From: Okeania sp. SIO3I5
GTDB taxonomy: Bacteria > Cyanobacteriota > Cyanobacteriia > Cyanobacteriales > Microcoleaceae
Direction of reading: 5' to 3'
NCBI RefSeq assembly: GCF_010672085.1
Contig: NZ_JAAHHT010000025.1
Span: forward strand, 1 to 55,189
Length of the DNA: 55,189 bases
Shown here: in pieces, positions 7,348 through 16,188 of the stretch
Position numbering within the stretch: the stretch's first letter is position 1
Layout: each line of letters opens with the position of its first letter
Program-made: the position numbers and the translations under genes
The notes under the pieces: generated by a model
The model's input: only the letters and a program-made list of their open reading frames with translations
Databases searched by the model: none
What the model was told of the DNA's origin: nothing

Positions 7348-8034
7348 TTAAAGACTTTTCTCCAATTGATAAATAGCATAAGGAGCTATCCTAATCTCAT
7401 CTTTCCATTGAAGTCGATCTGAGCTATTTCCCAGAGGTCTAAATTCCTGTTTTACCCTCAAACCTGCTTGGAGAAATGCCATCTTGTAGTCGTTGTCGCT
7501 CCAAAAATAATCAGTTACATCAATGTTTTCCGGGAGCAGGCGAGCCTTAACTTGTTGCCCCGAATGCAGAGGTGGCTTATTCTCTGGAAAATCTACTAGA
7601 CAAGATAGCCAATTTCCTTGGTAAAACTCCTCTGTATTAGTAACTACTATACCAACGCCAGATGAGCAGATAATTCTAGCCATCTCTCGTACAATTAAAT
7701 TGAGCTCGATCTGGTTGCCTATTTCCAGTAACATCCAGTTTGAGAAAAAAGCCTGAAAATATCCATCCACAAAAGGCAAAGACTGGCTCGGTTTGAGCAG
7801 ATGGTAGTCACCTTTTGGATCTGCTCTCCTAGCCTGCTGTGCAATCATCTCGGTACTGATGTCTCCACCCACAACATGATTTCCCAAGGCCTTCAAGAAA
7901 CGACTGGAACGCCCTGTACCGCAGCCAAGAACTAGAATAAAGGAGTCCTGCAACAAATAGAGTGTTAATGTTCGCTGGGTTACGGCGTAGTGCGGGCATC
8001 TTGCCCGCGAAAAGTGTAATTCCGATTCACGCAT
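7348..8034 (-). CDS. Class I SAM-dependent methyltransferase
   Basis: A 228-residue protein. The SAM-binding motif I is FILVLGCGTGRSSRF (about residues 32-46), followed by the acidic GGDIS (motif II) and LPFVDGYFQAFFSNWML (motif IV region). This is a UbiE/Methyltransf_11-type Rossmann methyltransferase; the substrate is unknown. The N-terminus is shorter than usual. The residues before motif I (SRARCPHYA) are encoded by a GCGGGCATCTTGCCCGC palindrome that is a dispersed repeat, so the original start may have been lost or replaced. No downstream partner is in the same orientation. Confidence 0.75.
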   Translation of the reverse strand: MRESELHFSRARCPHYAVTQRTLTLYLLQDSFILVLGCGTGRSSRFLKALGNHVVGGDISTEMIAQQARRADPKGDYHLLKPSQSLPFVDGYFQAFFSNWMLLEIGNQIELNLIVREMARIICSSGVGIVVTNTEEFYQGNWLSCLVDFPENKPPLHSGQQVKARLLPENIDVTDYFWSDNDYKMAFLQAGLRVKQEFRPLGNSSDRLQWKDEIRIAPYAIYQLEKSL

Positions 8035-8087
8035 TATTGCCGACTAACCGACCCTACTCCCTGTCAAGTCAAGTCTTAAATTGTAGA

Positions 8088-8455
8088 TTAGGATGGAGCA
8101 ACGAGGGAATACCTCTCCCCCAACCTCTCTTCTGATGAATGAGAGGGGAGTTTCTCCCCCTTCCCTCCTCCTCCCTTGGAAAGGGCAGGGCTAATTCTTT
8201 GTCTGAGCTAGAATATTTAGGGAGAGCATGGGGAGGATGGGGAGGATGGGGAGGATGGGGATACGTAAGCTGCATGAATAAAAGTGGACTTTTCTGCCAC
8301 ACGGATCACACGGACCACACGGACCCACCCTCTCCTACTTTTTTCTCTGATGACAATAAATTGACCCTGCCTTTCCAAGGGGGGCAAGGGGGGATAGTTG
8401 TGGGGTTGGGGGGTTAGGCTTTTCAACCTACATTTTCAAGCTTGACGCGCTACTA
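8088..8455. repeat. Family 2 inverted-repeat element with (GGATGGGGA)n insert
   Basis: The left part carries gagcaacgagggaatacctctccc. The right part ends in CATTTTCAAGCTTGACGCGC. Inside are four GGATGGGGA units (8229-8262) and CACACGGA-type units (8298-8325). Reading frames across it are proline/glycine repeats and are not credible genes. Confidence 0.55.
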
Positions 8456-8461
8456 CTAATG

Positions 8462-9130
8462 TTATTTTTGACTATGAAATGGGCAAGCACCAGCAGTTAA
8501 ATCTTTGATAAATTTACTATTATCGAAATAATGTTCTACAGATAAAATCTTTAAATCTTCAGTTAATTTAGCAATACTAATTCCCACAATTTCAACTGTT
8601 TCACCAGTAGGTTGATACTCTTTAAAATTACCCTGGAAAGTTCCCCAATGCCGCCATTTAAAAGTAACATTTGGCGGTCCTGAAAGCACTTCTATTACTT
8701 CCCAAAGAAACCCATTAGGAAAAGCTGTATGAAAAACTTCAAAGGATGATTCAAAAGTTTCTTCTTCAGGATTATAATGTTTATTTTTATCAATAAAAAG
8801 ATTGTATGTTCCTTGTTCTGCTGTTTCTTGAGCAGTGTACTCTTTGCCTCCATTACTACTCATGCGAAACTTATCGGCAACAACAGATAACCACTGTTGA
8901 GGATTAGTTTTATTAGATGCTTCCATCTCAAAAGTTCGCACTAAGTTATGAGCGATCGCTTCTAAAGATCCTTCTGGATGATGATATTTGCTTTCTTCTT
9001 GGAAAACTCGATCATTGTGAGAATAATCTGGTCGTGTTCCACCTCGCCATTCAACTCCTTCATCATTAGCAATTACTTGTTTTCTATCTTGTACCCAAAG
9101 TGGTAGTTCTGTAGAATTAGTATTACTCAT
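8462..9130 (-). CDS. SnoaL-like/ester-cyclase-type protein
   Basis: A 222-residue cone-like alpha+beta protein. Features such as HNLVRTFEMEASNKT, TFESSFEVFHTAFPNGFLWEVIEVLSGPPNVTFKWRHWGTFQGNF and TGETVEIVGISIAKL are typical of the SnoaL-like (polyketide cyclase / ester cyclase) superfamily, which binds small hydrophobic ligands. No reaction can be predicted. I start at ATG 9130 (MSNTNS); the frame is open to a TTG at 9142 with no better signal. The C-terminal tail ends in ACPFHSQK. It stands alone, with spacers on both sides. Confidence 0.6.
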   Translation of the reverse strand: MSNTNSTELPLWVQDRKQVIANDEGVEWRGGTRPDYSHNDRVFQEESKYHHPEGSLEAIAHNLVRTFEMEASNKTNPQQWLSVVADKFRMSSNGGKEYTAQETAEQGTYNLFIDKNKHYNPEEETFESSFEVFHTAFPNGFLWEVIEVLSGPPNVTFKWRHWGTFQGNFKEYQPTGETVEIVGISIAKLTEDLKILSVEHYFDNSKFIKDLTAGACPFHSQK

Positions 9131-9410
9131 ATTTATTGTCAATTATTGATTTTCATAATTTAATTTACTAGATAATTTTTGGGGAACAATAGCTATTACA
9201 TAATTATTTAATTCTTTTTGATTAAAAGTAAAATGTAATACCTATTTAACAAATATTGACGACAAGTAGCTAGGGAATTTTTTAGGAGTCAGGAATCAGG
9301 AGTCAGAATGAATAGATTTGATACCATTTCTTAGTTCATAATTTATCTTATTAATCAAAAAGACATCTTCTTTAAAGTCTTTTGAACGCCATTATTATTC
9401 GTACTCTTTT

Positions 9411-9986
9411 CTAGGAATGTCTAATAAAATCTTCTCTACTCAAAGCATATTTAACACCTGCTTGCTGAGACTCTGAATAAACAAAATTGCGTTCAAATTT
9501 TAATCCAACTTTTTCTATAACTCGAATAGACGCTTTATTTTCTGACAAAGCACTAGCAACTACTTTCTCTATTCCTAACTCTAAAAAACCTTTCCGAATT
9601 AAAGCTTTTGAACCTTCAGTTGCATATCCTTTTCTCCACATTTTTCTTTGTAACCGATAACCAAGTTCAATATCATCGACTTCATACAAAGTTGCTCCCA
9701 TATAACTATCTAAACCTGGGCGAAAATGAAACCAACCAATAAATTTATTACTTAACTTTTCAATAGCTGCCCAAAAACCATAACCTGGATATTGTTGGTA
9801 ATATCTGAGAACTTTAGGCAAAAATTCATTTTTAATCTCATTGTATGAAGTCGGTGTTCCAGAGCGATCGCCTAATTTTGTAAATCTAGTTACTTCTGGA
9901 TCACTATCTAACTCAAATAATAATTCTGCATCAGCTTCGGTAAACTGTCGTAAAATTAATCTTTCTGTCTCTAAAAAAATCTTCAT
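9411..9986 (-). CDS. GNAT-family N-acetyltransferase (RimJ/RimL-like)
   Basis: A 191-residue protein with the family start LETERLILRQFTEADAELL, a strand near FIGWFHFRP, and the acetyl-CoA loop RKMWRKGYATEGSKALI (Q/RxxGxA type). It then has NKASIRVIEKVGLKFE, the classic RimJ/RimL ending. It transfers an acetyl group from acetyl-CoA to an amine; whether the target is a ribosomal protein or a small molecule cannot be told. The start ATG at 9986 gives the expected N-terminus. No operon partner is visible; about 380 bases of repeats separate it from ribE on the same strand. Confidence 0.85.
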   Translation of the reverse strand: MKIFLETERLILRQFTEADAELLFELDSDPEVTRFTKLGDRSGTPTSYNEIKNEFLPKVLRYYQQYPGYGFWAAIEKLSNKFIGWFHFRPGLDSYMGATLYEVDDIELGYRLQRKMWRKGYATEGSKALIRKGFLELGIEKVVASALSENKASIRVIEKVGLKFERNFVYSESQQAGVKYALSREDFIRHS

Positions 9987-10174
9987 TATTTGAAAATCAT
10001 ATCGAAGGGAAGAGGGAACAAGGAACAGAGAACAGGGAGAAATAATTGGTAATTTATGGATAATAATTGATGTTATTTTTGATTTTTGGATATCTCTCGT
10101 TGAATAGTTATCAATTAGACAGAAAGGAATCAGAAATCAGCAGTTAGGAAGAAAGAAAATTTAACATTAAAAGA

Positions 10175-10370
10175 ACTCAGAAGTTGCTTTGAAAAGGGAG
10201 ATAGCGAGCAACACTCCAAAAACATTTCGCCAGTCAAGACAGGGTTGCACGACCCAATTATAATTATTTCGATTAAAAAAGGAGAAAGTTCTTTCCCATC
10301 TCCCCACACCTCCTACACTTCCCACACCTCCCACACTCCCCATCTCCCCATCTCCCCATCTCCCTATTTT
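10175..10370. repeat. Family D repeat plus CCCACACCTCC/CCCCATCT simple repeats
   Basis: 10180-10275 is one copy of a dispersed repeat (gagcaac..CTCCAAAAAC..TTCGCC..CAAG..GGGTTGC..CGACC..AATTAT). Copies also lie near 14585, 20885, 34090 and 38035. 10300-10367 is a run of CCCACACCT and CCCCATCT units that stops two bases before the ribE stop codon. Confidence 0.65.
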
Positions 10371-11094
10371 AAATAAAACCATTTTCTACCAAAAATTCTG
10401 GTGTAATATCTTTTAAACTATTAACAGTAGAAGTTGCTGTTAAAGCAGGTGGTAAAACCGAATAATTATTAGATCCATGACGCAGAAATTTAGCTACATA
10501 TTTACCAAGAATATCTGCCTCAATATTTACTAAACTACCTGGTTTTAAATGACTCAGATTTGTTTCATTAAAACTGTGGGGAATAACTGCTACTTGAAAC
10601 CAGTTGCCATCCACATCACAATCAGCCACAGTTAAACTAATACCATTAACTGCTATACTCCCTTTCGGCACAATATAGGGTGCTATCTGACGCTGCCACC
10701 TTTCATCTGTTGTGTGTGGAGCTGTAAATTTCATTTCCCAGGCATTGGTTGTTTCAATAGAGCTTTTCAAGCATCCAACCCCATCAATATGACCCGTGAC
10801 AAAATGGCCTCCTAGTTTACTACCTGCTCGTAATGAAGTCTCAAGATTAACATACCTATCCGATAATTTGCCTAGCGTACTACGTTGTAAGGTCTCAGGT
10901 GATACGATCGCCAAAAATCCTTCCGTTAAAATACTTATTACTGTCAGACACACACCGTCTACAGCTACACTATCACCAATGGCCAAATCTTCTAAGATAA
11001 TTTGCCTGTTGCTTGATGATGCCAGAGAAACTAAAACTTGGCTTTCTTCTAAAAGCTGAATTTTTCCTAAATTTTGAACTAATCCTGTAAACAC
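10369..11094 (-). CDS. ribE: Riboflavin synthase, alpha subunit
   Basis: Dismutates two 6,7-dimethyl-8-ribityllumazine to riboflavin plus a pyrimidine, the last step of vitamin B2 synthesis; cytosolic trimer. Two lumazine-binding barrels are seen. The first begins MFTGLVQNLGKI with GDSVAVDGVCLTV (about residues 41-53). The second has GCLKS and GSIAVNGISLTVAD (about 146-159). The total of 241 residues is some 20 longer than usual, because of a C-terminal tail after KYVAKFL. The start is GTG at 11094, supported by the invariant MFTGLV N-terminus and an AGAGGA site six bases upstream. No FMN riboswitch is recognisable in the 11095-11387 spacer. Confidence 0.95.
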   Translation of the reverse strand: MFTGLVQNLGKIQLLEESQVLVSLASSSNRQIILEDLAIGDSVAVDGVCLTVISILTEGFLAIVSPETLQRSTLGKLSDRYVNLETSLRAGSKLGGHFVTGHIDGVGCLKSSIETTNAWEMKFTAPHTTDERWQRQIAPYIVPKGSIAVNGISLTVADCDVDGNWFQVAVIPHSFNETNLSHLKPGSLVNIEADILGKYVAKFLRHGSNNYSVLPPALTATSTVNSLKDITPEFLVENGFI

Positions 11095-11387
11095 TGTTTT
11101 TCCTCTGATTAATTAATTAAAGTTTAGTTAAATTTTATGAGTAGTTACAGCAATATAACCCTTGAGATGACGTTATTTGTATCATCTGGTAAGGTATAGG
11201 TCAAGGTAGACACTATACAAAATATCGAAAATAATAAAATAAATAAGTGTAAAAATAACTCATATATCATATATAGGTAAATACCAGGGTATAGGTAAGA
11301 TTCACTTGCTCTTTACCTATAATTATTCATATATATCCTATACAGCTTGACAAAAATAATTTACAAAATAACAATGAGGCAGAGTCG

Positions 11388-11885
11388 ATGATTGAAATGA
11401 AAGTCGCTGGAATAGCATTGGATGCAGCAACACGCAATCCAATTGTATTGTTAAGAGATAGTACAGAACGGCGTGCCTTGCCTATCTATATAGGTCAAGA
11501 TCAGGCCAAGGCAATTATTAGCGCTCTGGAAAACCATCAACCACCACGTCCATTGACTCACGACCTTACGGTTAATATACTAGATTCGCTGAATGGGGTT
11601 CTAGAAAAGGTGGTAATTCATTCATTGCAAGATAATACTTTCTATGCAGTGCTAATTGTGAAGCAAGGGGAAACTAGGAAAGAAATTGATGCTCGCCCTA
11701 GTGATGCTATATCTATTGCCCTGCGTACAAATAGTCCTATTTGGGTCATGGAAGAGGTAATAGCAGATGCTTCGATTCCAGTAGACCGAGATGCAGATGA
11801 AGCTGAAAGGCAAGCATTTAGAGACTTTGTGTCAAAACTTCGCCCTGAAGATTTAATCAAACGTGGTGGATCTACCACTGGTTGA
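11388..11885 (+). CDS. Bifunctional-nuclease-domain (DUF151/BFN) protein
   Basis: A 165-residue single-domain protein: MIEMKVAGIALDAATRNPIVLLRD, then LPIYIGQDQAKAI, LTHDL, and the conserved DARPSDAISIALRTNSPIWV block that defines the BFN domain. Homologues have been described as nucleases in plants and are widespread, poorly characterised proteins in bacteria; the cellular role here is unknown. The start ATG 11388 follows GAGGCAGAG. It is divergent from ribE across a 293-bp AT-rich spacer in which I see no clear promoter. Confidence 0.85.
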   Translation: MIEMKVAGIALDAATRNPIVLLRDSTERRALPIYIGQDQAKAIISALENHQPPRPLTHDLTVNILDSLNGVLEKVVIHSLQDNTFYAVLIVKQGETRKEIDARPSDAISIALRTNSPIWVMEEVIADASIPVDRDADEAERQAFRDFVSKLRPEDLIKRGGSTTG

Positions 11886-11889
11886 GTAT

Positions 11890-12245
11890 CTTGATACCAC
11901 TTCGGAGGAAGTCAAAATTCAAAATACCGCTTCGCGGAAGTCAAAATTCAAAATTCAAAATTCAAAATCAAAAAGATTGATTGGGCTCAAAACTTGAAAA
12001 AACAATGATGCATAACAATTAGCACTATACCGCTTCGCGGAATTCAAAATTCAAAATTCAAAAGTTAATTAGTCATCAGCCATCTTCTTTCTACTCCTTT
12101 TCTATTTGATGCCAGATTATAGGTGGTTTGATGTATTGAACTTACAGGTAAACCACTACTATATTTATTAATTATAGATTTTCAGAGCGATCGCTATAGC
12201 GCTACGCGCAAGTCAGAAGTCAGAAGTCAGAAGTCAGAAGTAATC
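11890..12245. repeat. Spacer of simple repeats (TCAAAAT, CAGAAGT units, CCGCTTCGCGGAA)
   Basis: AAGTCAAAATTCAAAAT units (11910-11972), three CCGCTTCGCGGAA or related palindromes (11898-12045), TAGCGCTACGCGC near 12197, and AAGTCAG heptamers (12209-12240) fill the gap. No gene is seen in 11886-12390. Confidence 0.7.
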
Positions 12246-12390
12246 TCTGACTGAGTTTTTAGTGGGTCCATGCTTCCCTACAGGATGCTTTGCGTCTACA
12301 AAAACACAAACAGCATTTAGTCATATCCGCGCCCTTTGCTTCGATTGCTATAATTAACTATAACTAAAAACTAAAAACTAAAAAATACAG

Positions 12391-13506
12391 GTGCATTACC
12401 GCAGGTTTGGCAAAACGAATTTAAACCTTTCAGTGTTTTCCTTGGGAACTATGCGATACTTAGTATCTGAAGAAAATGCTGTGCAAACAATACGGCAAGC
12501 TGTAGATATGGGTATTAACCATATTGAAACAGCTAGAGGTTATGGTAAAAGTGAAAAGTACCTGGGTAAAGCCTTGGTATCTGGGTTGCAGCGTGACCAA
12601 CTTTATATAACAACAAAAATTACACCGACAAAAGATGTTAATGCTATAGAAAGCTGTATAGATGAATCATTGAAAAATCTCAATATTGACTATTTAGATT
12701 TTCTGGCTATTCATGGCATTAATACTTGGGAACATTTAGAAACCACCCGTCATGGAGTAAGAGCGCTCCATAAAGTAGTGGATGATGGGCGAGTCAAACA
12801 TATTGGTTTCTCTACTCATGGGCCATTAGAGGTCATCCTAGCAGCCATTAATACAGACTTTTTTCAATTTATTAATTTACATTACTACTACTTTTTCCAA
12901 CGTCATGCTCCTGCAGTGGAGTTGGCCTCCCAAAAAGATATGGGCATTTTTATTATTTCTCCAGCAGATAAAGGTGGGCAGTTATACACCCCATCCCCTA
13001 CTCTTCAAGAGTTGTGTCAGCCTTTTTCTCCGCTGGAATTAAATTATCGCTTTTTGTTAAGCGACCCTAGAATTACAACTTTAAGTGTGGGTGCTGCTAG
13101 GCCACAAGAATTAGAATGGCCTTTGACCATGAGCGATCGCACAGAACCTCTAACTTCTCAAGAAATAGAAATATTTCAGCGTTTGGAAACCGAAGCTTTA
13201 AAGCGTTTGGGAACCGAGAAATGTAGTCAATGTTATGCTTGTTTACCTTGTCCAGAGGATATTAATATTCCAGAAGTCCTAAGATTAAGGAATTTAGGGA
13301 TAGCCTACGACATGATAAATTTCGGTAAATACAGATATGGGATGTTTGAAAATGCTGGTCATTGGTTTCCTGGTAACAAGGCCAACCGATGTACTGAATG
13401 TGGCGAATGTTTACCCAGATGCCCGGAAAAATTGGATATACCAAGTTTGCTGAAAGATACCCATCAAAGATTTAAAGGTACATCTGGTCGTCGGTTGTGG
13501 GACTAA
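12391..13506 (+). CDS. Aldo/keto reductase with C-terminal 4Fe-4S ferredoxin domain
   Basis: A 371-residue protein. The aldo/keto reductase barrel spans about 1-270: HYRRFGKTNLNLSVFSLGTMR, ETARGYGKSEKYLG with the catalytic Tyr, TTKI with the Lys, and FLAIHG. The C-terminus carries two cysteine clusters, CSQCYACLPCPEDINIP and CTECGECLPRCPEKLDIP, which bind 4Fe-4S centres. It is therefore a redox enzyme that can exchange electrons with NAD(P)H or ferredoxin-like partners; the substrate is unknown. The usual Asp before TARGYG is Glu here, which occurs in this subfamily. The start is GTG 12391. The DNA just upstream is an ACTAAAA tandem repeat (12359-12386) with no good ribosome-binding site. Confidence 0.85.
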   Translation: MHYRRFGKTNLNLSVFSLGTMRYLVSEENAVQTIRQAVDMGINHIETARGYGKSEKYLGKALVSGLQRDQLYITTKITPTKDVNAIESCIDESLKNLNIDYLDFLAIHGINTWEHLETTRHGVRALHKVVDDGRVKHIGFSTHGPLEVILAAINTDFFQFINLHYYYFFQRHAPAVELASQKDMGIFIISPADKGGQLYTPSPTLQELCQPFSPLELNYRFLLSDPRITTLSVGAARPQELEWPLTMSDRTEPLTSQEIEIFQRLETEALKRLGTEKCSQCYACLPCPEDINIPEVLRLRNLGIAYDMINFGKYRYGMFENAGHWFPGNKANRCTECGECLPRCPEKLDIPSLLKDTHQRFKGTSGRRLWD

Positions 13507-13781
13507 ATTTTTTAGGTACTGCTGAATAAGTTTATTATTACTCCCCACACTCTCTCTACCATTACCAAATTTCTTTTGGTTTTACTTTTACTGTTTGTTT
13601 ACCTACAGAAGTTGCAAATATTAAAAGTTAATATTTATTACTAACAAGAATATCAAAATATTACTTGAGGGAAGCTTAAAAGATGCAATCTTTTTAGGCA
13701 TAGCTTGCCGTAGATATTCCAGTTAAATATTCCTGGAATTTCAAAGATATACTAACTCAGAACCTCTAATCAACAACTAAG

Positions 13782-14333
13782 ATGAACAAGCTAATTTCTA
13801 CAGAGAAAAAGTTTTACTACTTTGCTTATGGTTCTTGTATGTGTCCTGTAGATTTAAAACGAACTTTTGCTGAAAATACTTATCCTTATGTTATTGGTCC
13901 TGGGAAACTTAAAGGATACAGAATTGGGTTTTATCGTTATTCAGAAAAGCGTAAGTGTGGAGTATTAGATGTAGTAAAAGACCCAAATTCTACTGTGGAA
14001 GGAGTGCTTTATAATTTGCCTTTGAGGTTGCGCGATCGCCTAGACGAAAGAGAGGGTGTAAAATTTGATTTTATTAAGGAAATTCATTGTGGTGTTTATC
14101 GACCAGAAACAGTTGAAGTTTATAGTCGAGGTGAATTATATAGTGGAGTTAGTACCTATGTAGTTGTAGATAAATCATCTCAAGAATTAGCTCCTAATGA
14201 TTGGTATTTTAACGTTGTACTTCGAGGTGCTGTAACTTGTGGACTTTCTGAAGAATATTGTTGGAAATTGTTTGAACATATGTACAATTTACAGCATCAA
14301 AAAAGACCCAAAAACATCTTAGCTATGGCATAG
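13782..14333 (+). CDS. Gamma-glutamylcyclotransferase-like (AIG2/GGCT fold) protein
   Basis: A 183-residue protein with the GGCT signature YFAYGSCMCPVDL (about residues 13-25, the glycine-serine substrate loop). It continues with LKGYRIGFYRYS, VEGVLYNLP, and LDEREGV, where a glutamate at the expected catalytic position is seen. Such enzymes cyclise gamma-glutamyl amines to 5-oxoproline; the exact substrate is uncertain. Tandem cysteines and a basic C-terminal tail add nothing diagnostic. The start ATG 13782 is preceded by CAACTAAG only. It stands alone in its orientation; the next genes are on the other strand. Confidence 0.75.
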   Translation: MNKLISTEKKFYYFAYGSCMCPVDLKRTFAENTYPYVIGPGKLKGYRIGFYRYSEKRKCGVLDVVKDPNSTVEGVLYNLPLRLRDRLDEREGVKFDFIKEIHCGVYRPETVEVYSRGELYSGVSTYVVVDKSSQELAPNDWYFNVVLRGAVTCGLSEEYCWKLFEHMYNLQHQKRPKNILAMA

Positions 14334-14579
14334 ATATAGTATTATTTTTAGGAGTTTGCTGAAAAAGTCTCAAAGTTCTATAGCAATCATATTTGAGTTG
14401 TGAGATTTTAGTAGTAATTAGGAGTTAGGAGTAGTAGGGGCGGTTTCCTGCGGAATGCTGCTAATTGCGCGAATCGCCCTTACAGGAGTCAGAATATAAA
14501 AGGGTTTTGATTTATCTGAATCGTTTTTAAATTCTATCAAAATCATTCCTGATTGCTATATCTTGATTAATATCAAGTT

Positions 14580-14765
14580 TGGATCGACAGTTATCAAACT
14601 GGATTGGGTCGTGCAACCCCACTTTCACTTTGATCCGGGAAACTTTTTTGGAGCGTTGCTCTAATCCCCTACTTCCCCTCCTGGGATGAGTTAGGGGTGG
14701 GTTCCCTATTCCCTGTTCCCTGTTCCCTGTTCCCTGTTCCCTGTTCCCTGTTCCCTGTTCCCTCT
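14580..14765. repeat. Family D repeat (inverted) and (TTCCCTG)n heptamers
   Basis: 14583-14667 is an inverted copy of the CTCCAAAAAC..GGGTTGC..CGACCCAAT repeat. 14703-14764 holds about eight TTCCCTG heptamers ending 14 bases before the protease stop codon. A GGGGCGGTTTC..GCGAATCGCCC inverted repeat lies at 14438-14484. No gene is seen in 14334-14778. Confidence 0.7.
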
Positions 14766-14778
14766 TTTCTGGAGAGAT

Positions 14779-15624
14779 TTACTGATGAAAAAACATAGTA
14801 ATTAAAGGTAAAAAATTCAACAATATCCAACTCCAAAACCAGTAATTATTTTGCTGCATAGAAAAATCTGGTTCTGCTAATAGGGCATCAATTCTTTCTG
14901 TCAAACGATTAGGGGGAGTCGTGCAACTAAATGCTGCATAAAAGTTATTTGCTTCAGTCAAGCGATCGCTCACCATTAACAATAAAGTCTCCGCCAATAA
15001 TAACCCATCCACTTGTTTTTTTGCCCACTGATCGGCACGAATTTCTCGCAGAGTCAAAAGTTCATGCCACAAAACTTCAGTATTTGGTAAAAAAGGAACT
15101 ATTTTTCCCAACCAACCTAACCAGAAAAACCAAAAAGTATCTCGATAATAATAGTGAGCTTGTTCGTGATTTAAAACTGCATAAAGTTGATCAGAATTTA
15201 ATCTTTCTAAAAGTCCTTTACTAACAACTAACTTAGAATGCCAAAAGCCTATTTGAGCAATAAATAAAGTGGAATTATCAAGTAAAAATACAGATTTACC
15301 TTTAATATTTATTTGAGGATAATCATTAACTTTTTGCACAGATTGCCAACCTTGATAGCCTAAAACTAAACCGAGGATGACTGTCCATCCGCAAAAACTC
15401 CAGGCCAATACATAACTAACCCATCCAGTTGAGAATCCTAGCATTTCTCCTTCAGGCCCCATACAAATCATTGCAATGGCCGTTGCGATTAAAAGTAGGG
15501 GCGGAGAAATAAATAATAGTAAACAACGCTGCCAACGGACTAACCAATTAGGAGAAATAAAAAAATCCACACATCTCAGACTATAAGCTAAACCTAGAGC
15601 CAAAAATATAATAATTAGGTGCAT
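14779..15624 (-). CDS. petP: BlaR1/M56-type membrane protease, PetP-like
   Basis: A 281-residue membrane protein: three or four N-terminal membrane segments, a soluble zinc-protease region with HEQAH at 153-157 and a LREIRADQWA helix supplying the third ligand, then a C-terminal membrane segment. M56 proteases sense a signal and cleave a BlaI-type repressor. In Synechocystis the PetP protease lowers PetR levels in a copper-dependent way and so controls the plastocyanin/cytochrome c6 switch. Position directly after the BlaI-like gene (ATG overlapping its stop by one base, TAATG) and next to petE makes the same role likely here. The name rests on context and family, not on experiment. Confidence 0.8.
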   Translation of the reverse strand: MHLIIIFLALGLAYSLRCVDFFISPNWLVRWQRCLLLFISPPLLLIATAIAMICMGPEGEMLGFSTGWVSYVLAWSFCGWTVILGLVLGYQGWQSVQKVNDYPQINIKGKSVFLLDNSTLFIAQIGFWHSKLVVSKGLLERLNSDQLYAVLNHEQAHYYYRDTFWFFWLGWLGKIVPFLPNTEVLWHELLTLREIRADQWAKKQVDGLLLAETLLLMVSDRLTEANNFYAAFSCTTPPNRLTERIDALLAEPDFSMQQNNYWFWSWILLNFLPLITMFFHQ

Positions 15625-16046
15625 TATTTTTGATCCTCCCTAGCTTTGCGTAAAGCTTTTAGCTTTTGGGCGATCGCCTCTATTTGCTCTATACTGGCAG
15701 AGTCTAAACTATCGGCAAAAGCGGCCACTACATCAGGATTTCCTACTTCCAAAAATTGATTTAGTTGTTGGTGCGCTCTTAAAATTTGGGCTTCTCGACG
15801 AGAAATTAAAGGTCGCCAGACAAAAGCACGACTACTTTCATCACAACCTAACCAACCTTTTTGAGTTAGGCGACGCAGCACTGTTGTTACTGAAGTATAA
15901 GCTAACTCTCGGTCAGGGTCAGCTAGAATAAGTTCATGTACCTGTTTGACTGTGGCACAACCCAAATCCCAAAGAATGTTTAAAATTTCTGCCTCCAGAG
16001 GGCCAAGGGACATTTGTTGTGGACGGTAATTTGGTAAACTACTCAT
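15624..16046 (-). CDS. petR: BlaI/CopY-family regulator, PetR-like
   Basis: A 140-residue protein with the winged helix-turn-helix LGPLEAEILNILWDLGCATVKQVHELI (about residues 14-40) and AYTSVTTVLRRLTQKGWL recognition helix and wing. The C-terminus is a dimerisation helix. In Synechocystis PetR represses petE and activates petJ and is degraded through PetP when copper is present. Here it is encoded with the protease and divergently from petE across a 142-bp spacer, so it probably controls petE, petJ and itself. Start ATG 16046; no strong ribosome-binding site is seen. A GCGATCGC octamer lies inside the gene near the 3' end. Confidence 0.82.
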   Translation of the reverse strand: MSSLPNYRPQQMSLGPLEAEILNILWDLGCATVKQVHELILADPDRELAYTSVTTVLRRLTQKGWLGCDESSRAFVWRPLISRREAQILRAHQQLNQFLEVGNPDVVAAFADSLDSASIEQIEAIAQKLKALRKAREDQK

Positions 16047-16111
16047 AATTTTTGATTTTTCGATTTTTGCTTGTCCTAGCTAAAAATTTCCTGTTCTTAT
16101 GGTAAATTATT

Positions 16112-16135
16112 TAAGTATGACATTCTGTCTTATTA
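16112..16135. promoter_or_regulatory. Candidate PetR operator overlapping the petE -35
   Basis: The core GACATTCTGTC (16119-16129) is a perfect GACA-N3-TGTC palindrome. Extended arms AAGTATGACA and TGTCTTATTA match at 7 of 10 positions. The same core occurs before petJ. Overlap with the -35 hexamer fits a repressor site. Confidence 0.6.
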
Positions 16136-16144
16136 GTGTATAAT
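16117..16144 (+). promoter_or_regulatory. petE promoter
   Basis: ATGACA (16117-16122, one off TTGACA) and TATAAT (16139-16144) are 16 bases apart. Transcription would start near 16151, leaving about 38 bases before the ATG with AGGAG at 16177-16181. Confidence 0.6.
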
Positions 16145-16188
16145 TACCTAATAGATACTAAATAATCTAAAAAAACAGGAGTTTAAAG

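Noticed and set aside
7106-7351. 81-codon ORF with HPPHPPHPP
   Set aside because: It comes from the TCCTCCCCA repeat; the remainder has no family pattern or ribosome-binding site.
8069-8426. ORFs on both strands with PHPPHPP or GGWGGWG patterns
   Set aside because: They are translations of the GGATGGGGA repeat inside a family 2 element.
11095-11387. FMN riboswitch for ribE
   Set aside because: The conserved RFN-element blocks were not found in this spacer.
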